Below, one piece after another: positions 49,001 through 62,400 of a stretch of DNA of 64,000 bases. Both the position numbers and the translations under genes were made by a program. The notes under the pieces were generated by a model that saw nothing but the letters and a program-made list of their open reading frames with translations, did not search any database and was not told the origin of the DNA. The stretch covers positions 10,905,001 through 10,969,000 of the forward strand of contig NC_090135.1 in NCBI RefSeq assembly GCF_040581485.1. Direction: 5' to 3'. Source of the stretch: Linepithema humile (Eukaryota; Arthropoda; Insecta; Hymenoptera; Formicidae). How positions within the stretch are numbered: the first letter of the stretch is position 1; each line of letters opens with the position of its first letter.

Positions 49001-52000
49001 CTCCGTTCATCAGTTTCGGCCGGTGCAACCTATTCTTAACCAGCGGACATTGTTGCAGATATCGATAATCGCCTGCCGTCCTCCTGCGTGTGCGCGTCGC
49101 ACCCGCAAATTACGGCACGGTGGTGGCGCGCCGTTTGTTTACCTATCAGCGGCGGGAGCGCGGGGCTTCTCGGGGAGGTTCGGGTTTTCTTCGAAGGGGC
49201 CTCGGCGGGGCCTCCCTCGAAATCGACGTTGCGTGCCTCCGCGCGCAAGGGAGAGACGGCCGGCGCCTTCTTTCCCGAAAATCCGCCCCGCTCCCGAGAT
49301 TCGCCTCTGCGTGCGCGGTTTCCCCGAACGCGCGTTTTTTTTTTCATAATTTGGCGGCCCTGCGGAGAGCACGAGGGTGGGCGGGAGGGGGGAGAAAGAG
49401 GGGGCGGGAGAGGAAACGATACTAATGATATACGCGGGACACGCGGTCGATTATAGCGCGGTGCATCGCGTGTGCGCCGCGTCTAATGTGTCGATGCCGC
49501 GCGCGGGGAGCGCGTGGTAATTGCCGGTACAGCCGGAAAAGTACGGATCTCCTGCTGTCACAGAACAGGCCGGGCGCGAGTGTTTCCCGAAGACCGGATT
49601 ATTTTGGCATTAGCGCGTTTGAAATCCGAAACACGCGATCTGTCGCTGTTTCGCCGCTCGATATTAATTTCGATGCCGACACGAGGGTGATCGAGGCTTG
49701 TAATTCAGCTCATTTGCTTCTTTCCCTTTCACTTGCAACGTGAGACGGATGAGTTTCAAAAGAGCTGAGTTTGTGAGCGTAATGTAAGGCAACTACGCTC
49801 GACATGGTCCAATGTTTGACGATTTATGCTGTAAAATCAACTGATGTGCGATAACTCCTTGTGACAATACGTACTTTCATCCGCGATAGCTTTAAATTGT
49901 TTTCCAATAGAGAGTTAAATTTTCTAAATTTAATATTTTCATTTATTTTTGCAAAATGCATGTGTCGCGAATGCACGGATCCTCGCGGAAAGATTGAACG
50001 GGAGACAGTAGGCCGGACGGTAGGACAATGGCGATGACTGTCAACCGATCGGGCTCCGGGTACATCGGGATTCGTGTTGGAACCACGAAGGAATCCGCCT
50101 CGTAATACCTTCGAGCCTCCGATTATTAAACTTTCCACCGTTTCATCGCGCCACGGTTGGGGCGACTTCTTCTGCGACGTGCAGGCGAAGCGCCGAAGCG
50201 GGCAGGTAGTCGCCTCCACAATCATCGTATGCCCTCTCACCTCTTTTCGTGTCACCATGGATGCAGCCGGGATATTAAAAGGCAGTTTAAGGATGACTGG
50301 ACGATGACTCATGACACCCCAGTCATCGGCGGAACGGCTCCTCGTTTCTTTCTCTTTCTCCGTTTCGCTTCTTCGCCGCCTTTCCTCTTTCTTTTTCCGT
50401 CTCTTTACCGAGTTCTTTCTCTCCCGTGGCGGAGAGCAGGCTCGAGAAGAATCTTCCCGAGACCCGTTGACATCGACCAGAATGTGCCAGTCAGCGTCGC
50501 CGTCGGGACCTGCGCGATGACGAGGCAATAGCGATTTTAGGCGAGTCCCGCCGGTCGTGAGAGATCTTCCGTGAACGGAAGCCGAGACCAACGGTCTCTC
50601 TGTCAAGCGCGATAGGGTTGATGGGACCTGAAGATTTCGGGGTTTACGATTTTACAACATTGGCGCAGGTGAGTTTTAAATAAGAGATATCTTCAACAAT
50701 CGATCTCTTGCGATCCAAATTTATTTCGACACATCGTATTGCGTAGAGAAAAGGCAAATACCAATATTAGCTCTTGGCTGCTTTTCAGTTAAAAATATTC
50801 CAAAGTCGAGAGCAACTTTGATTTTCCAAACGCGGTAAATTAAATCTCGGCGAATTATAAAGACTGCACACACTATGCGTGTGCGCGCAGCGCGAAGACT
50901 CGATCGAGACCGACGTGATCGTGCGACTTTATCTGAAATTATCATCGTCGCAGTCAGATTACCGCCGACGATTTCGGCAGACAACGCCGGCGATAAAGGA
51001 ACAATTCCGCGCAGCAGCGCGTACCGAGAACAATTCCGAGACGGTGTATCGATATCTGCAAGTAAGACCCGCCGGCGAGAAACCGCCGTGAATCGAAACG
51101 TCTTCGCTGGAAAGTCGGTCGAACAGTCATCTTCGTCGGGCGATCGCCGCGTCCGCGAACCGGTGCTCAAAGGGACGCCGCCGGTTCTCCTTATCTCGCG
51201 ACGGGGTCAGAAACGATCCCGGGCAGTCTTGGACTCCCAGACGGGAACAATGACGGTCTATCCGCGCGGCCACCGTGCGCCATTGTTCTTTGTTGCGGCA
51301 TGATCCAGGCGGAATCGAGGGGACAAACCGCGATTCGAACCGCGCCGCCGACCGCGGGCCCCGGCGACGCTCCATCTAATCGCATCAATCACGTCGGAGA
51401 GACCTCTTACATTTTAATCCTCACTCGTTAGAAACGAAACGAGAGACAGTTTGTCGGATATCCTGGAACGAGGATGCTTCCAGAAGTGCCATCTCAGGTA
51501 TACGAAATGTGCGAGAAAATGAGATCGACTGTTGTGATAATCTTCATATCATTGTTTCTAATTTTCAAGCAAAAAGAAAATTGGTTAAAGAGTAAATTGT
51601 TAAATTTACTACACACTTTTCAAAAAGATTAAAATAAAACATTTTTTTCTCACTTAAAATCTCCGGAATATTTATACATATTTTTTCGTTATCTATTATT
51701 GCGCGAAGTAATTTTCATTTACTGAGAGATGCGATATATTTGACGACACAATTGTCACTTGATGAAACATTAAAAGTGTCTGAGTGAGGAACGAAAATTG
51801 CTTAGGGAAAAATGATCGTCGCTTCGAGTTCAATTAGCGTATAATATAAAGGTAAGCCCTTTCGTTGCATATTTGCTCAATCACACGACGCATTTGTTGT
51901 TGCCTCCGAAGAATATACCTAATCTCTCGCACGCGGGAATTCGATATTCGCAATATCTCCGATATCTCAAAGGAGACGGACCCTCGACTGCCACCACCTG

Positions 52001-52477
52001 CTGGCTTACATCACGCTATCGCGCGTAGTTGGCCGACGATTCGCGCCGATAATGACGGCTTACGAGCAGCTAAGCCTTCCTCAAGCGGAAAGAAGGAGCG
52101 AGTGCGTGCTCACGTGCAGAGAGAGAGAGAGAGAGAGAAAGGGAGAGAAAAAGAATGCGGGAACACGTGGTATAATCACGCGGCATTGAAACCACACAGC
52201 CGCGACGGCGACAGAGAGGAGAATCGGCGTCATCGTCGGCTGTGCACCGGAATGATTAATGCGCCGCTGCCGCCTCTCGGCCCGTAACACTCACGTCTTA
52301 ATTCCACGGCATAATGCTCTTAACGATTTTGTACCGGGCTACGCGTGTGCTTTTGGTAGCTGATAAGCACGACAAGCGGCATCCGCGTTCGTTAGTCGCC
52401 GATTGTTCGGCCGATCGTACGTACATGCGCGTCATGCGCCGCGCGCAGAAAATGCGCGCGGCGATGCCTAATCGCGA
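49001..52477. other. CpG-rich block (49.0-49.65 kb) and flank
   Basis: The 49.0-49.65-kb block is strongly CpG-rich. A 260-codon minus-strand frame at 50606-49824 is the longest in the window. It is Arg/Lys/Ser-rich and matches no family I recognise, and no splice context supports it. Confidence 0.45.
52119..52140. repeat. (GA)n microsatellite
   Basis: About ten GA units. Confidence 0.85.
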
Positions 52478-52532
52478 ATTGGTTATTAGCTAATCGTCAA
52501 TCGGTCTCAGAGCCGATCGGCTATTAGCCAAT
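52478..52532. promoter_or_regulatory. imperfect inverted repeat with ATTA/TAAT homeodomain cores
   Basis: Two ~20-bp arms, ATTGGTTATTAGCTAATCG and CCGATCGGCTATTAGCCAAT, face each other across a short spacer. Each arm holds TATTAGC, and the first also holds TAAT. Because the cores are themselves near-palindromic, the arms also read as direct repeats. Paired TAAT-type sites suit homeodomain dimers; use in vivo is unproven. Confidence 0.4.
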
Positions 52533-55500
52533 CTGTTGTCAGCGTCGTGGAAAACGTCGCTGTCGCGAAAATCGGCGAGGTTAAAGAAAAAGCATCGAAG
52601 TTGATTAATCGGATCGCTTAAACGGATAAATTCTTGGCGATTAAACGTTTATAGTTCCAGTCTATCAAAGTTAGCGTAACTGAATAGTGAAGGAAAAAAT
52701 CAATACCGACGTATTAGTTTTACTTTAATTGTATCATTCGTTTGAACAATATTTTTTCTTTTCAGAAGAGTAAATGGCTTTTCGAAATAATTTAATCAAA
52801 GTAAAATGGTATATCGATGGTGATCCTTTCTCCACTATTCAGCTATTATCGAGTCGTCACGAAGAAGTTTTACGTCACGATCTAACCATCCTTTGCAATT
52901 TGGAAAACCGACGCGAGATCTGATTCTCCTTCAATCGCAAGTCATGCACAGACGCGTTCGATGACACCCGAAGTCGAAACGCCTTCGAAGCCTGTGAATA
53001 GGAAACAATCCGGTAGGATAGGTCCTTCAGCTCCGGCAACGTTCTTACGGCGCTCGAACTAGTCGGAACTGTCGAAAAGGAAGAGTTCGGCGCGCGCTTA
53101 AATTGATTTATAGCGAGGGGATGATGCGGCGATGCGCGACGTTAAACGCCGCTTTTACGAGCCGCCGCGCCAAACCTCCATCTTTGAGTCTGATTGCGGA
53201 TCATTAATCAGCGGGGTGTCTTACGCTACCTCCGCGCCGCGTTACTGCGAAGAAACCCCACGAAAACGAGATTAAGTCCTTTCTTGGTCTAATCATACAT
53301 CGGGACGCGCCGCGATCGGTGATGCGCACCTCGCAAAATTCCGAATCGCCGAGCATGATTGATGGATTATCCTCACGCCGCGGTGTGCGACGCACGCATT
53401 TTTCATCACCTCGTAGACATAGACACCGGACACAACGAGAAGAGCCTTGAGAAATCTCTCATCACTGCAGGATTATGAGTGAAAGATCCACTTTTAAAAA
53501 AAACATGCAAATTTTTATTTTTGTCGCTTTTCCGCGATGCTGATTGATCATCTCGATGCGCGTTGCGCATTAAAACGTGTTATCGAGAAATCGATCGCGT
53601 GTTATGAAAAATATGAAATATCATCTTTCGTATAAAAACATAATATTTGAAAAAAACCATTAAAATTGGACACATTTTGTTCTCTTTAAATGCCGATAAC
53701 GTATGAAAAATACATATACGGAATGTCATTTGTGATGTAAAAGCGCAAAATATAAATTTGCAATATATAAATATATTGAATGTCATTTTTTTGCTATAAA
53801 AATGGTGATAATCTGCGCTATTCGCCGTCCGATGGTACTACAAACAATTCATCGGCGGCGTCAATCTTTCTGTGAGCACACTTTCCCCCATTGCGCTGAT
53901 GTTTACTCGGCAGATTAAAATGTGTTTGATTAAATACTTAGTCGCGCTTGCCTAATCTAGTAGCGTTAAGACGGGTAGCGTTTATCGGATCCCCGTTGTT
54001 TGCACGAGCCAATCGGTGTCGTTTTGTAAGGATTTGACTCCGGCCGGCGGCGCGTAACGCTGTGATATCCATTTATGCAATTTAAAGGATGTCATCCTTG
54101 TCGGAGTTGTTTGGAAAAATTGGACAAGTGGCGCGAGATCGCTCTCTTCTTCAAACAATATTTTTCGCTAGATGCTTTTTAATAAAAGGCGGACTCAATT
54201 TTCTAGTAAGCACAGATAGAAATGTAGAACTTTTATCTCACATTTTTTGAAATAGCTGCGATTCTTTTCCATTTATTATCCGTCGTTTAATCTCAATCTC
54301 GAAGACGTGTGAGAAAGGCCACCGTGTATTAAATGGTGTTGCATTTTTACCCTCGCGTATAATTAATGCTGGTGGCAGAATCGATTGTGTCGCCGGTGAG
54401 ACGCACGGCAGGATCTAAACGCAACAATCAAGGATCATGATCTCGCGAGAGATGGACGTCTGCTGTAAAAAAAAAAAACATACTGTACGTAGGGTGCAGT
54501 AGCTGATTGCGGCGACCATAAATTCGCTTAATGTCTTCATATGGCGACGATCAGAATCGCAGAAGGGTTGGGGCTGCTTGAACAAATGCCCAGCGTTCTC
54601 CCCCTCCTCTCACTCTCTTGTCCTCTTCTCCGGCATTAAATCCACGAGGGTGGCATAATACGGCTCGCAATGTACCGGTACGATATCCGAAAGAGGGATA
54701 AACAAGCGATTTTCCTAGCCATTTCACGGCACATACTCGACGAATTCGCTGCGAGAAAATGCAATCGCGTGATCGTGGAACCACGATAAATTCAATTAAA
54801 ATTTAATTGTTGCTTTGTGATACTGGAGAAGCTTACTTGAGTTACGTGAAATCGAACGCTGAAACTTATACGTCGCGCAATTAAGAAGGATTAAGAATTT
54901 TCATTGCAATTCACAGGAATAATTATTTACGATTGATTAGATATTTAAGATTGAATATCACACGGAGAAGTGTCAAGTGTTTAAATTCAGATTCGGAATT
55001 TTTAATTTGCACCTGAAAACCTCCTTCGCTTCTCAACGGCGCAACGAGATTGATAAAGTTTTTATTAGGAAGATAAATATAAAACGCGAGGTACAATGTG
55101 CGAAGAGAAATCTCGCAAATCTCCACCGCCCTTCCGGGATAAGCCGGCGAGACGCGTGCAGGACGAAGGAGCAGATAGCAACAGTGCAAAAACGGAGCGG
55201 GGCGGGGAAGAGGGAGCGGGAAAGGGGGCGCGAGGGAAGTGCAAGCGATTCGTCACAGATATTATTTGAAGGGGCTCCCTCGTGGAGCAGCGGCACAATA
55301 CAAGTCAACACGGCTGTCTGCGTAATGAAGTAGTTTTCTGGAGGGTCGGTCCCGCCTAACATAGCGAAGACGAGGCCAGAGGGGAGCCAGTAATTGGGGG
55401 GTAGGCCACTCTACCCGCAACCCCCAGGGGGACGACGAAAACCCCTAACATATGCTCTTCACGATTCTCCCTCTCTGTTCCCCTCTGCCGTCCGTCTCTC

Positions 55501-58500
55501 TCTCCACTACCCCACCTTTCATCATCTCGGCTCCTTTTTTATCGAACCGTGCAATTCGAGCCGCATAATAGATAAATATGTACCGCAAAGTCGTAGATAC
55601 TGTCGTAAATCGTAATTACTTGTTCCTCAAGCAAGCGCGAAGAATATTCCTGCTTCTCGAAAACAGCGTTCCACATGCAGATTGATCTCACTTTGTTGGC
55701 TAGTTTTACGTTTCTTAAGTAAGATTGCTTTACTCGAGAATCTAAACACAAATATGAGTTTGCAGTACGCAATAGTGTTAGTTTCACTTAACAGAATATA
55801 TTCGTGACAAAACATTGATATAATTCAGTGGTTCAGTATTATTTTCAAGCCGCAAGCAATTTTATAATAATTTCGATAATACTTATTTTTAACTTTGCTC
55901 CTCGTTTTTATCGATTGCACAGAATCACAAGAAGCAACAATAATTTCTGTCTTTTTTCAAGCAGTCGTTGTTATTTCTCGCGCAACCAATCGCGACGCCG
56001 GATAAATGTCGCTGTCGCGCTCACCTGTCAGATCCACGTGACCGCCGCGGCTTTTCCGCGGCGCGGGGATGAATACGCCGCCCTCCTCCACCTACATTTT
56101 TCACGTCGTATTTCCACGTGACTTCCATGTGCTCGTTAGCGTCGGCTTTGAGTGAAATCGAGAGCGTCGACGTCACCGTGGCGTAAGCGGAAAGGGTGGG
56201 AAAGAGAGAAGCGCGAGGGAGGAAAGAGAGACAGGCGGGAGTCGAACCGTCGGCGAAGTTCCTCTCTAATTGGGGTGCGACGGCTACCAGCGCTCAGGGA
56301 TGAAATCCCGGCTACAGTCCTCTTCAAGCACCGACCCTCTTCTTCGTGACCGATTGCGTGCTTCGCTCTATAGGATTTTCGATTGAAGACACGCTCACAA
56401 AAAGAGGCTAACCCTTGAAATTAAAAAAAAAAAAAAGAGAGAAAGAGAGATTCGAGCAGTGCTTCGGTACAATTTTTATTGCACTTGCAAAAGTTCGCAG
56501 CTTCTGTTTTTTCGAGAAATAGAAATCAGATTTTTGCAGCGAGCGTATCATTAATTTCGTGTTTGTTAAAAACCGAAAATATGAGTTGGAACAAAATGTT
56601 TGAAAAAAAAGAATTTTAAAGAAAGATCCAAAAATATTATATTATATTTTTGTAGGTGGTATAAATTTTGAATCTTCAAAGCTCTTAAATCTCGTAAAAT
56701 CTTTAATATTTGAAAGTTTGCGGTTTGAAAGTCTTGTATTCTCCGATACGTATTCTTGTACTCTTTGAGTTCATAAAATTCTGAACCTTTGAATATTTGG
56801 AAATTTAAATTTGAGGAATTATTACATCATTTTCTACATATTTTTAAAGCTTTATTTATTGTGGGAGTTTGTGCAATTTTCGCTGTAAAATCCAGCGAAA
56901 CAGCTTCCGATAGTTTGAGAGAAAGAGAGAGAGAGAGAGAGAGATGTCGACAATGTTCAATGTTTTACCCTTCGCACTCAATTCCAAACGTATACAAAAA
57001 TCATTCGCCGTTGCTCCGGTGGATGCTTAACATAAATAGCGGAAGTGATCGCATTAGGTCCACGCGTTAACCTTCGGCAAAGCGTGAACGCTCCTTGCGT
57101 GTCCTCTTCCTTCTTTCCCCGGCACAAATCACGCTCCCAGGTTCAGGTTTATTGCGTTGTGTGTTATGTTAAGCTTTCGGCGCGCACAAAAGGTGTGCAC
57201 CGTCGGTTAATGCGGGGTGACGTGTGTTTATAAATACACGACTGCCGACAGCGGAGGGTGCGCGCCGGCAGAACCCGTGTTTCACCACCGAATCGTCTAT
57301 AATTGCCGTCCGCAATCATCGCATGCGCATCGATCTCGGTTTAGCGAGCGATAAAAAGAGCAGAACGCTGAAAATTAATGCGATCACAAATTCGCGAGCA
57401 CATTTCAATTGTCGTCATCGCGCGCGCGTTATCTCATCATTCGCAAAATCGATTCGGCGCTGCGCCGTGTGCGATGACAATTCCGCCCGTCTTCTTCCCC
57501 CGCCCTCGACGCGCCCGAGCTTTTCCGCCATTTTCCGCGGCAGTTTGTTATGTTGCAGAAGTCTCCTTTTATCCCGAAACTCGACACAGCTTGCCGGGGC
57601 CCTCCGCTTTGTCAGAATAGCCTCTTTCTCCCCGCGGCTCCCTCCCCGCCGCGACCCCTCGCGACTCCACGGCTCGCCCGGTTTCCACCCCGTTTCCACC
57701 GGTTCTCACCCCCTCCCGCTGCCCCCTCCATCGTCCATCTCGTACCGGTCGGGGCTAACCTTCCTTACGAAGAGTGAAATTACCTTCGTTACGCGAAACT
57801 CGGCTCGCCCCAGCCCCTGTATCGAACTCACCCTCTCTCTTCCCTTCCTTTTTTTTTAGTGCCTCTTCCCTTTTACTCTTTCCTTCGCCTCCTTTCCTTT
57901 TTCCCGAGGCGCCACGTATACATGTACATGTATATATACGCGGGCACAAATATAACCGGCACATAGGCGTGACGGGAAGGATTTTATTGCACCATTTTTG
58001 CTACCTCCTCGGAGAGCAGCCCTTGGGGATGATGCTACGAAAGTAATGGTTCCTTCAGAGACCGGCAACTCGACTCGACTACGTGACGCTCGGGATTTAT
58101 GGTCAGTCGTGACGACGACTTTTTATTATTTTCCGTCCAACGCTACGCTCGCGTGGAGCGAGAGGGAAAGAAAGCGGAGGCGAGGTTGTTGGGCGATGTG
58201 GGAGACGATAAGAGAAATACATGGAATGTTATTCAGAGAAGTAAATTAGACAACACAGATTCCACGCGATATTAAGAGAAATATACAAAGAGATTAACGT
58301 ATCTAGTTCTCGATTATTGTTTCGGAATAAAAGTTCACATTTTGATCCAGAAAGCGTGCTGAATAAAATATTAAGCGATTAATAATAAATAATATTCTGT
58401 AAATTATTCTGTTTGGTTTAATTACCGTGTTGAAATTTTCAGTTGCAATTAATTGTAAGTGATATAATGATGCATAACGATGCATAGATAAATATCAGGG

Positions 58501-61500
58501 AAAAATAGTATTTTTTAATTTCTGCGGCAGTATCTCCTTTCTAATTATATCTTCCTCGTAATTATCTTCTTTCATGCCGAAAGTTGAAATATCGCTTAAC
58601 TTATTTTTTTCTACATTATGTAATCTTAAAAATCGTGTTGCGTAGCAAATCACTTCGCGCTTAAAACAGTATTATAACATTAATAAATAGTTAACAAACG
58701 TCAAGTTTAATCTTACTTAAACATAATATCGATTCTTTTATCGTTGTTTATCGAGTTTAATGCCGCATATTTTACTTTTTACTTTAAAATCTTCCGACCA
58801 TAATTTTCATGTTACACTTTTCAAGAATCTTATTTCAATATCTACATTTACTTGCCTTATCGTGCTTAAGGATACTTCTGTATTTTCTAGAGCCTGACAT
58901 TTCAAACATGCAAGTACTACTTTCCTCTTTCGAGCCCTAATAAGTACCCGTTGCCACCAGCGTTACAACAAAAGGATTTTACCTTACGGGTTCCGGTGTT
59001 CATCGCGCACCTGGGACACGGGCGGGGGGGGGGGGGGGGTCTGACCCACCGATGAGAATTATTATCTCCGTGAAGATAAATGAAGTTCATTGATGGACGA
59101 TCAATCGTGCGTCGAGGGGAATCATCGCGTCATTGTCGGACGAAAGTACCTTGTCAAATCTGCTACACGGAGATTCGCTACTCGCATTAGGGAGCTGCGC
59201 CAATCCAGGGAATGATCTAAGCGAGACGGTGCGGTGATAACTGCTTCTTTTATCTCTCTTTTAAAGCGGACCTTGTTAGTTACTTGTATCCGAAAGACAT
59301 CAGTCTCTCTATTAGATCGAGTTCTCTTTTCAGAAAAAAAATATTACAATTATTGCACAAAGTTTCAGTGCTTTGTGTCATAAATATTTTTATATTATAT
59401 CAAGTAAAATATTTTGCTTCTTGAATTAAAAGCTTATAAAAATAGTTCAACATTTACTAACATAACGAAAAGAAATGTTAAAGGAGTCATAAAACCAGCG
59501 TTATTATTTGTGTGATTGTCGCGTGAAGAAAACTGCCGATAAATTTGAATTCCGATATTCAACACGCATCGTTTTACACGCTCATTCATCACCCTTGTTC
59601 CGTTTGTCTCTCGCGCTCCCGAGGTGTCGTTCGAGAGTCGCGACAATGTCAGTTGTAATAAATAATTAGTCACGGCAGTCCAGACGGAAGGTCTCCTCTC
59701 CATCTCTTCCGTTTACCCGAACGGCGTCTTTTGAAAATAGCTCAGATTCCGCGGCGTGCCCTGCCTCCCTTTTCTCCACGCGTCATTAGTGATCCTGAAG
59801 GGGCCAAGAGACGCTGCCAGGATGGAGGCCGGGTAAGAGCACGGACGAACCTGGGGAACCAACGGGGTTCACACCCCCGCAGACGTATCACGTGTCACTC
59901 ACGCAATGAGCTGGCGCCAGGATCATCACGCGGTAGTCCGTTTTCGGGCCCTTTGTGGCGGCCCGCAAAAATGCTCGATCAGGACACACGTGCGGTCGAG
60001 GTCATTTCATACAGAAATGACATCTTGCACGAACAATGAGAATTATTATAATTTATTTGTACCTGACGCGTCTATTTTTTTATTCGAAATCGAACGTTTG
60101 ATTCAATTGAACGATAATTTGTATTATTTTTTGGCGTTGTTTTTGCTCTCACTATTTATTATTTGCAAAGATAATAATTAATTATACGAAGAATAATGAA
60201 TACAAGTATGTTTAATTTTAATTTTACTTTTAATTGGAGATGTCTAAATTTGTCAAAAAAATTTATTAATATATATTGTATATATTCACTGTATATATTA
60301 AATTAATATTATTTTGATAAGAAGCGAGCGATGCTTCAACAAAATTGGAGATGTCGCGATATAGTTAACAAAGTCACGCCAATTTTCCTTTCAAGAACGC
60401 TACAAAGATTATTGAGGAAAAATCAGTTCTTGCACTCTGCTTCACGAGCACTTTGAGTGTCTTGTTATCATCAATAACAATCCACGCTTTTATCATGAAT
60501 ACCGTAGTTGTGGATACCTTTCGGTATTTTCAATTTTCATCGGCGATAGAAACTATCCGGTTCAACAGCTGGTGATTTCTTTTTCCATACATTACTTTCA
60601 ATGCAGCACTCTACATAGCAATATATGGTCCAAATCTAAATATTTTTTCGCTAAAATAAACATCAAAATTCGTTAACAGATAATTATTTTTGAAAGACTA
60701 TTAATTTGTTTGGCAAATTTTATTTAATACTAATTTTGAATAAATGTGTCGAATAGATTCAAGCTTTGTTGATTAACAGGAAAAATTTTCCAAATTCGAT
60801 GGAAGAGAAACTCGCGGGGAACGTTCTACGCAGCGCATCTTTAAAAGACTGAAAAAGGAAAGAGACACAGGGACGGGGCCTTGTCCAGCATTTTATGAAT
60901 AATGATCGCAAGAAACGCTGAGCGCCGGCGAACGAGGCGTACGGTGGGCGTTCCTCGCTTTTTTTACGTTTCACTTTTACGAGTCCATTCGGTTTTACTC
61001 GGCGGCAGAGGCATTACACGTCCGGCGGGCATCAAGTGAACCATCACGACCAGCCGATCCGCGATCTAACGATTTCCTGCGACGAAATGTGTCTGCATTA
61101 TATAGCGACCGAACGGCCGCGTCGAAGAAGCAAGGAAGCCGAATAAGCGCCAATAAAGTGTCATTTGTGTATTATAATACGTATACTAATTCTTGTTATT
61201 TATCGATTTATTATTTAAAAAATTTTTAGTTTTTAAATACTTACCTTTTGGAGTCTTTAATTATTCAATATTCAATTATTTTCGATTGTGAAATTCATGG
61301 ATTTTTTATGATTTAAAAATTCACAGTTCACGTTTCAAAACTCTGCTTGTTGAAATTTTCGACTTTTTAGAGAATCGTAAACTTTTATAACAAATTAGGT
61401 ATTCGATTTTTAGATTACTTTCAATTCTTTTTTAAGAATTCAAGTTTATGGATATAAGTTTAAGTTAACAGTCTTGGTTTCTCGTCTCATTTTCTCACAT

Positions 61501-62136
61501 TAATGTATTTTTCCTTATTTATCCTATCTGGTTCGGTAGAAGCGCCAACACGCTGCGCTCCCGTTTCTTTTCACGCTCCATCCGCTGGAATCCGCGCCGC
61601 GAAGGGCGCGAGGAGCCGTCCTCGAAGGTTGAGGGAAGCGCCCAGCAGGTGCCCGTGTTCATATTTACGACAGCCTTGACCTCCGGCCGATCGGAATAAG
61701 TTTTCCACTCTGTTGGAGAACGAAACGCATCCTCGCACACACGTGACTCGCGATCGCGGTACAACCGCATGTGAGCGCGGCGCTCGCCTCATCCCTTCTC
61801 GCCATTCGGTCTCCGATTTATGTGTGGCCCCGTGATCGGACGAATAACGATCTGTAAAGAGGTTTGTAAAGTTGGCGGGTAGCAAGAACCCCGTGGCGTG
61901 CCCCAGCTAGCCCCCCCCCTCTCTCCCCCCCGCGACGCGATCGTCGGGGCATCGATGCGGCTCACGCCTCGGCTGAAACTTTGTTGGGGTCCTAATAGAT
62001 CTCTCTCGCCGTTCTTCGTTCCTTTCCCAGCTGCGCTCTGTACGGCAATCTCATTTCGTTATTTAAATCGAGAATTTTAAGACGAAAGACGCTTTATTTA
62101 ATTCTTGGCATAAACGAATTATACCCAATTAGAAGA
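52533..62136. other. gene-poor stretch
   Basis: Alternating AT-rich and GC-rich patches (53.0-53.4, 56.0-56.3, 57.2-57.9 kb). The 211-codon plus-strand frame at 57224-57859 is Ser/Pro/Arg-rich and overlaps other frames; no domain is visible. GA tract near 56925-56943 and poly-G at 59.02 kb. Confidence 0.5.
59024..59039. repeat. poly-G run
   Basis: About 16 consecutive G. It is either a true homopolymer or a length uncertain from sequencing. Confidence 0.8.
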
Positions 62137-62138
62137 TA

Positions 62139-62400
62139 CGAGGTCTGACAATAAAATTCGCGAATTTATTTTCTTCATCACATTGCACTTACCACCGATT
62201 GCCCGTGTCGACTATTTTTATTTACAAGGTGGTCTTTTTATAATGCAATACACGAAGACTGGTTTTTCATACTTGATAGCACACCTGGAACTCAACTGTC
62301 GAAGTTGCTCTTAATTGCAAAGACGTCTTTGACGTCATCGAAATGTTTTCCTTTTCTCCATAATTTGATCTTTGTGTAGTATTGTTTCGCAGATTTCGTC
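62139..62400 (-). mobile_element. decayed mariner-like element, 3' end
   Basis: A terminal sequence CGAGGTCTGACAATAAAATT follows a TA dinucleotide at 62137-62138, the mariner target. On the minus strand, a fragment reads KIKLWRKGKHFDDVKDV then AIKSN. This matches the C-terminal region of mariner transposases, where a K-L-K..LKGKHFDDVEDI-type motif precedes the tail. After a stop, CIAL and KDHLVNKN-like residues continue the tail toward the terminus. The copy is broken by stops, the catalytic D,D34D region is not recognisable, and no second terminal repeat is seen, so this is an inactive 5'-truncated fossil. Family assignment is from memory of the motif. Confidence 0.55.

Noticed and set aside
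49824..50606. 260-codon minus-strand open frame, the longest in the window
   Set aside because: Arg/Lys/Ser-rich, no recognisable domain, overlaps open frames on the other strand, and lies in GC-rich sequence where stops are rare.
51300..51390. ATTCGAACC, possible tRNA T-loop on the minus strand
   Set aside because: The T stem mismatches at its second pair, and no D-arm or acceptor stem is present.
52437..52463. GC hairpin GCGCGCA-GAAAA-TGCGCGC next to the homeodomain-core repeat
   Set aside because: Short stem in CpG-rich sequence, expected by chance; not listed as a feature.
56190..56310. GGTTCGACTCC on the minus strand, resembling a tRNA B box
   Set aside because: The T-arm stem does not pair and no acceptor stem or anticodon arm can be drawn.
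57224..57859. 211-codon plus-strand frame
   Set aside because: Ser/Pro/Arg-rich, overlapped by frames on both strands, no family recognised.
59820..59890. CGGGGTTCACACCCCCG hairpin resembling a T-arm
   Set aside because: The loop lacks the conserved A58 and there is no matching acceptor stem.
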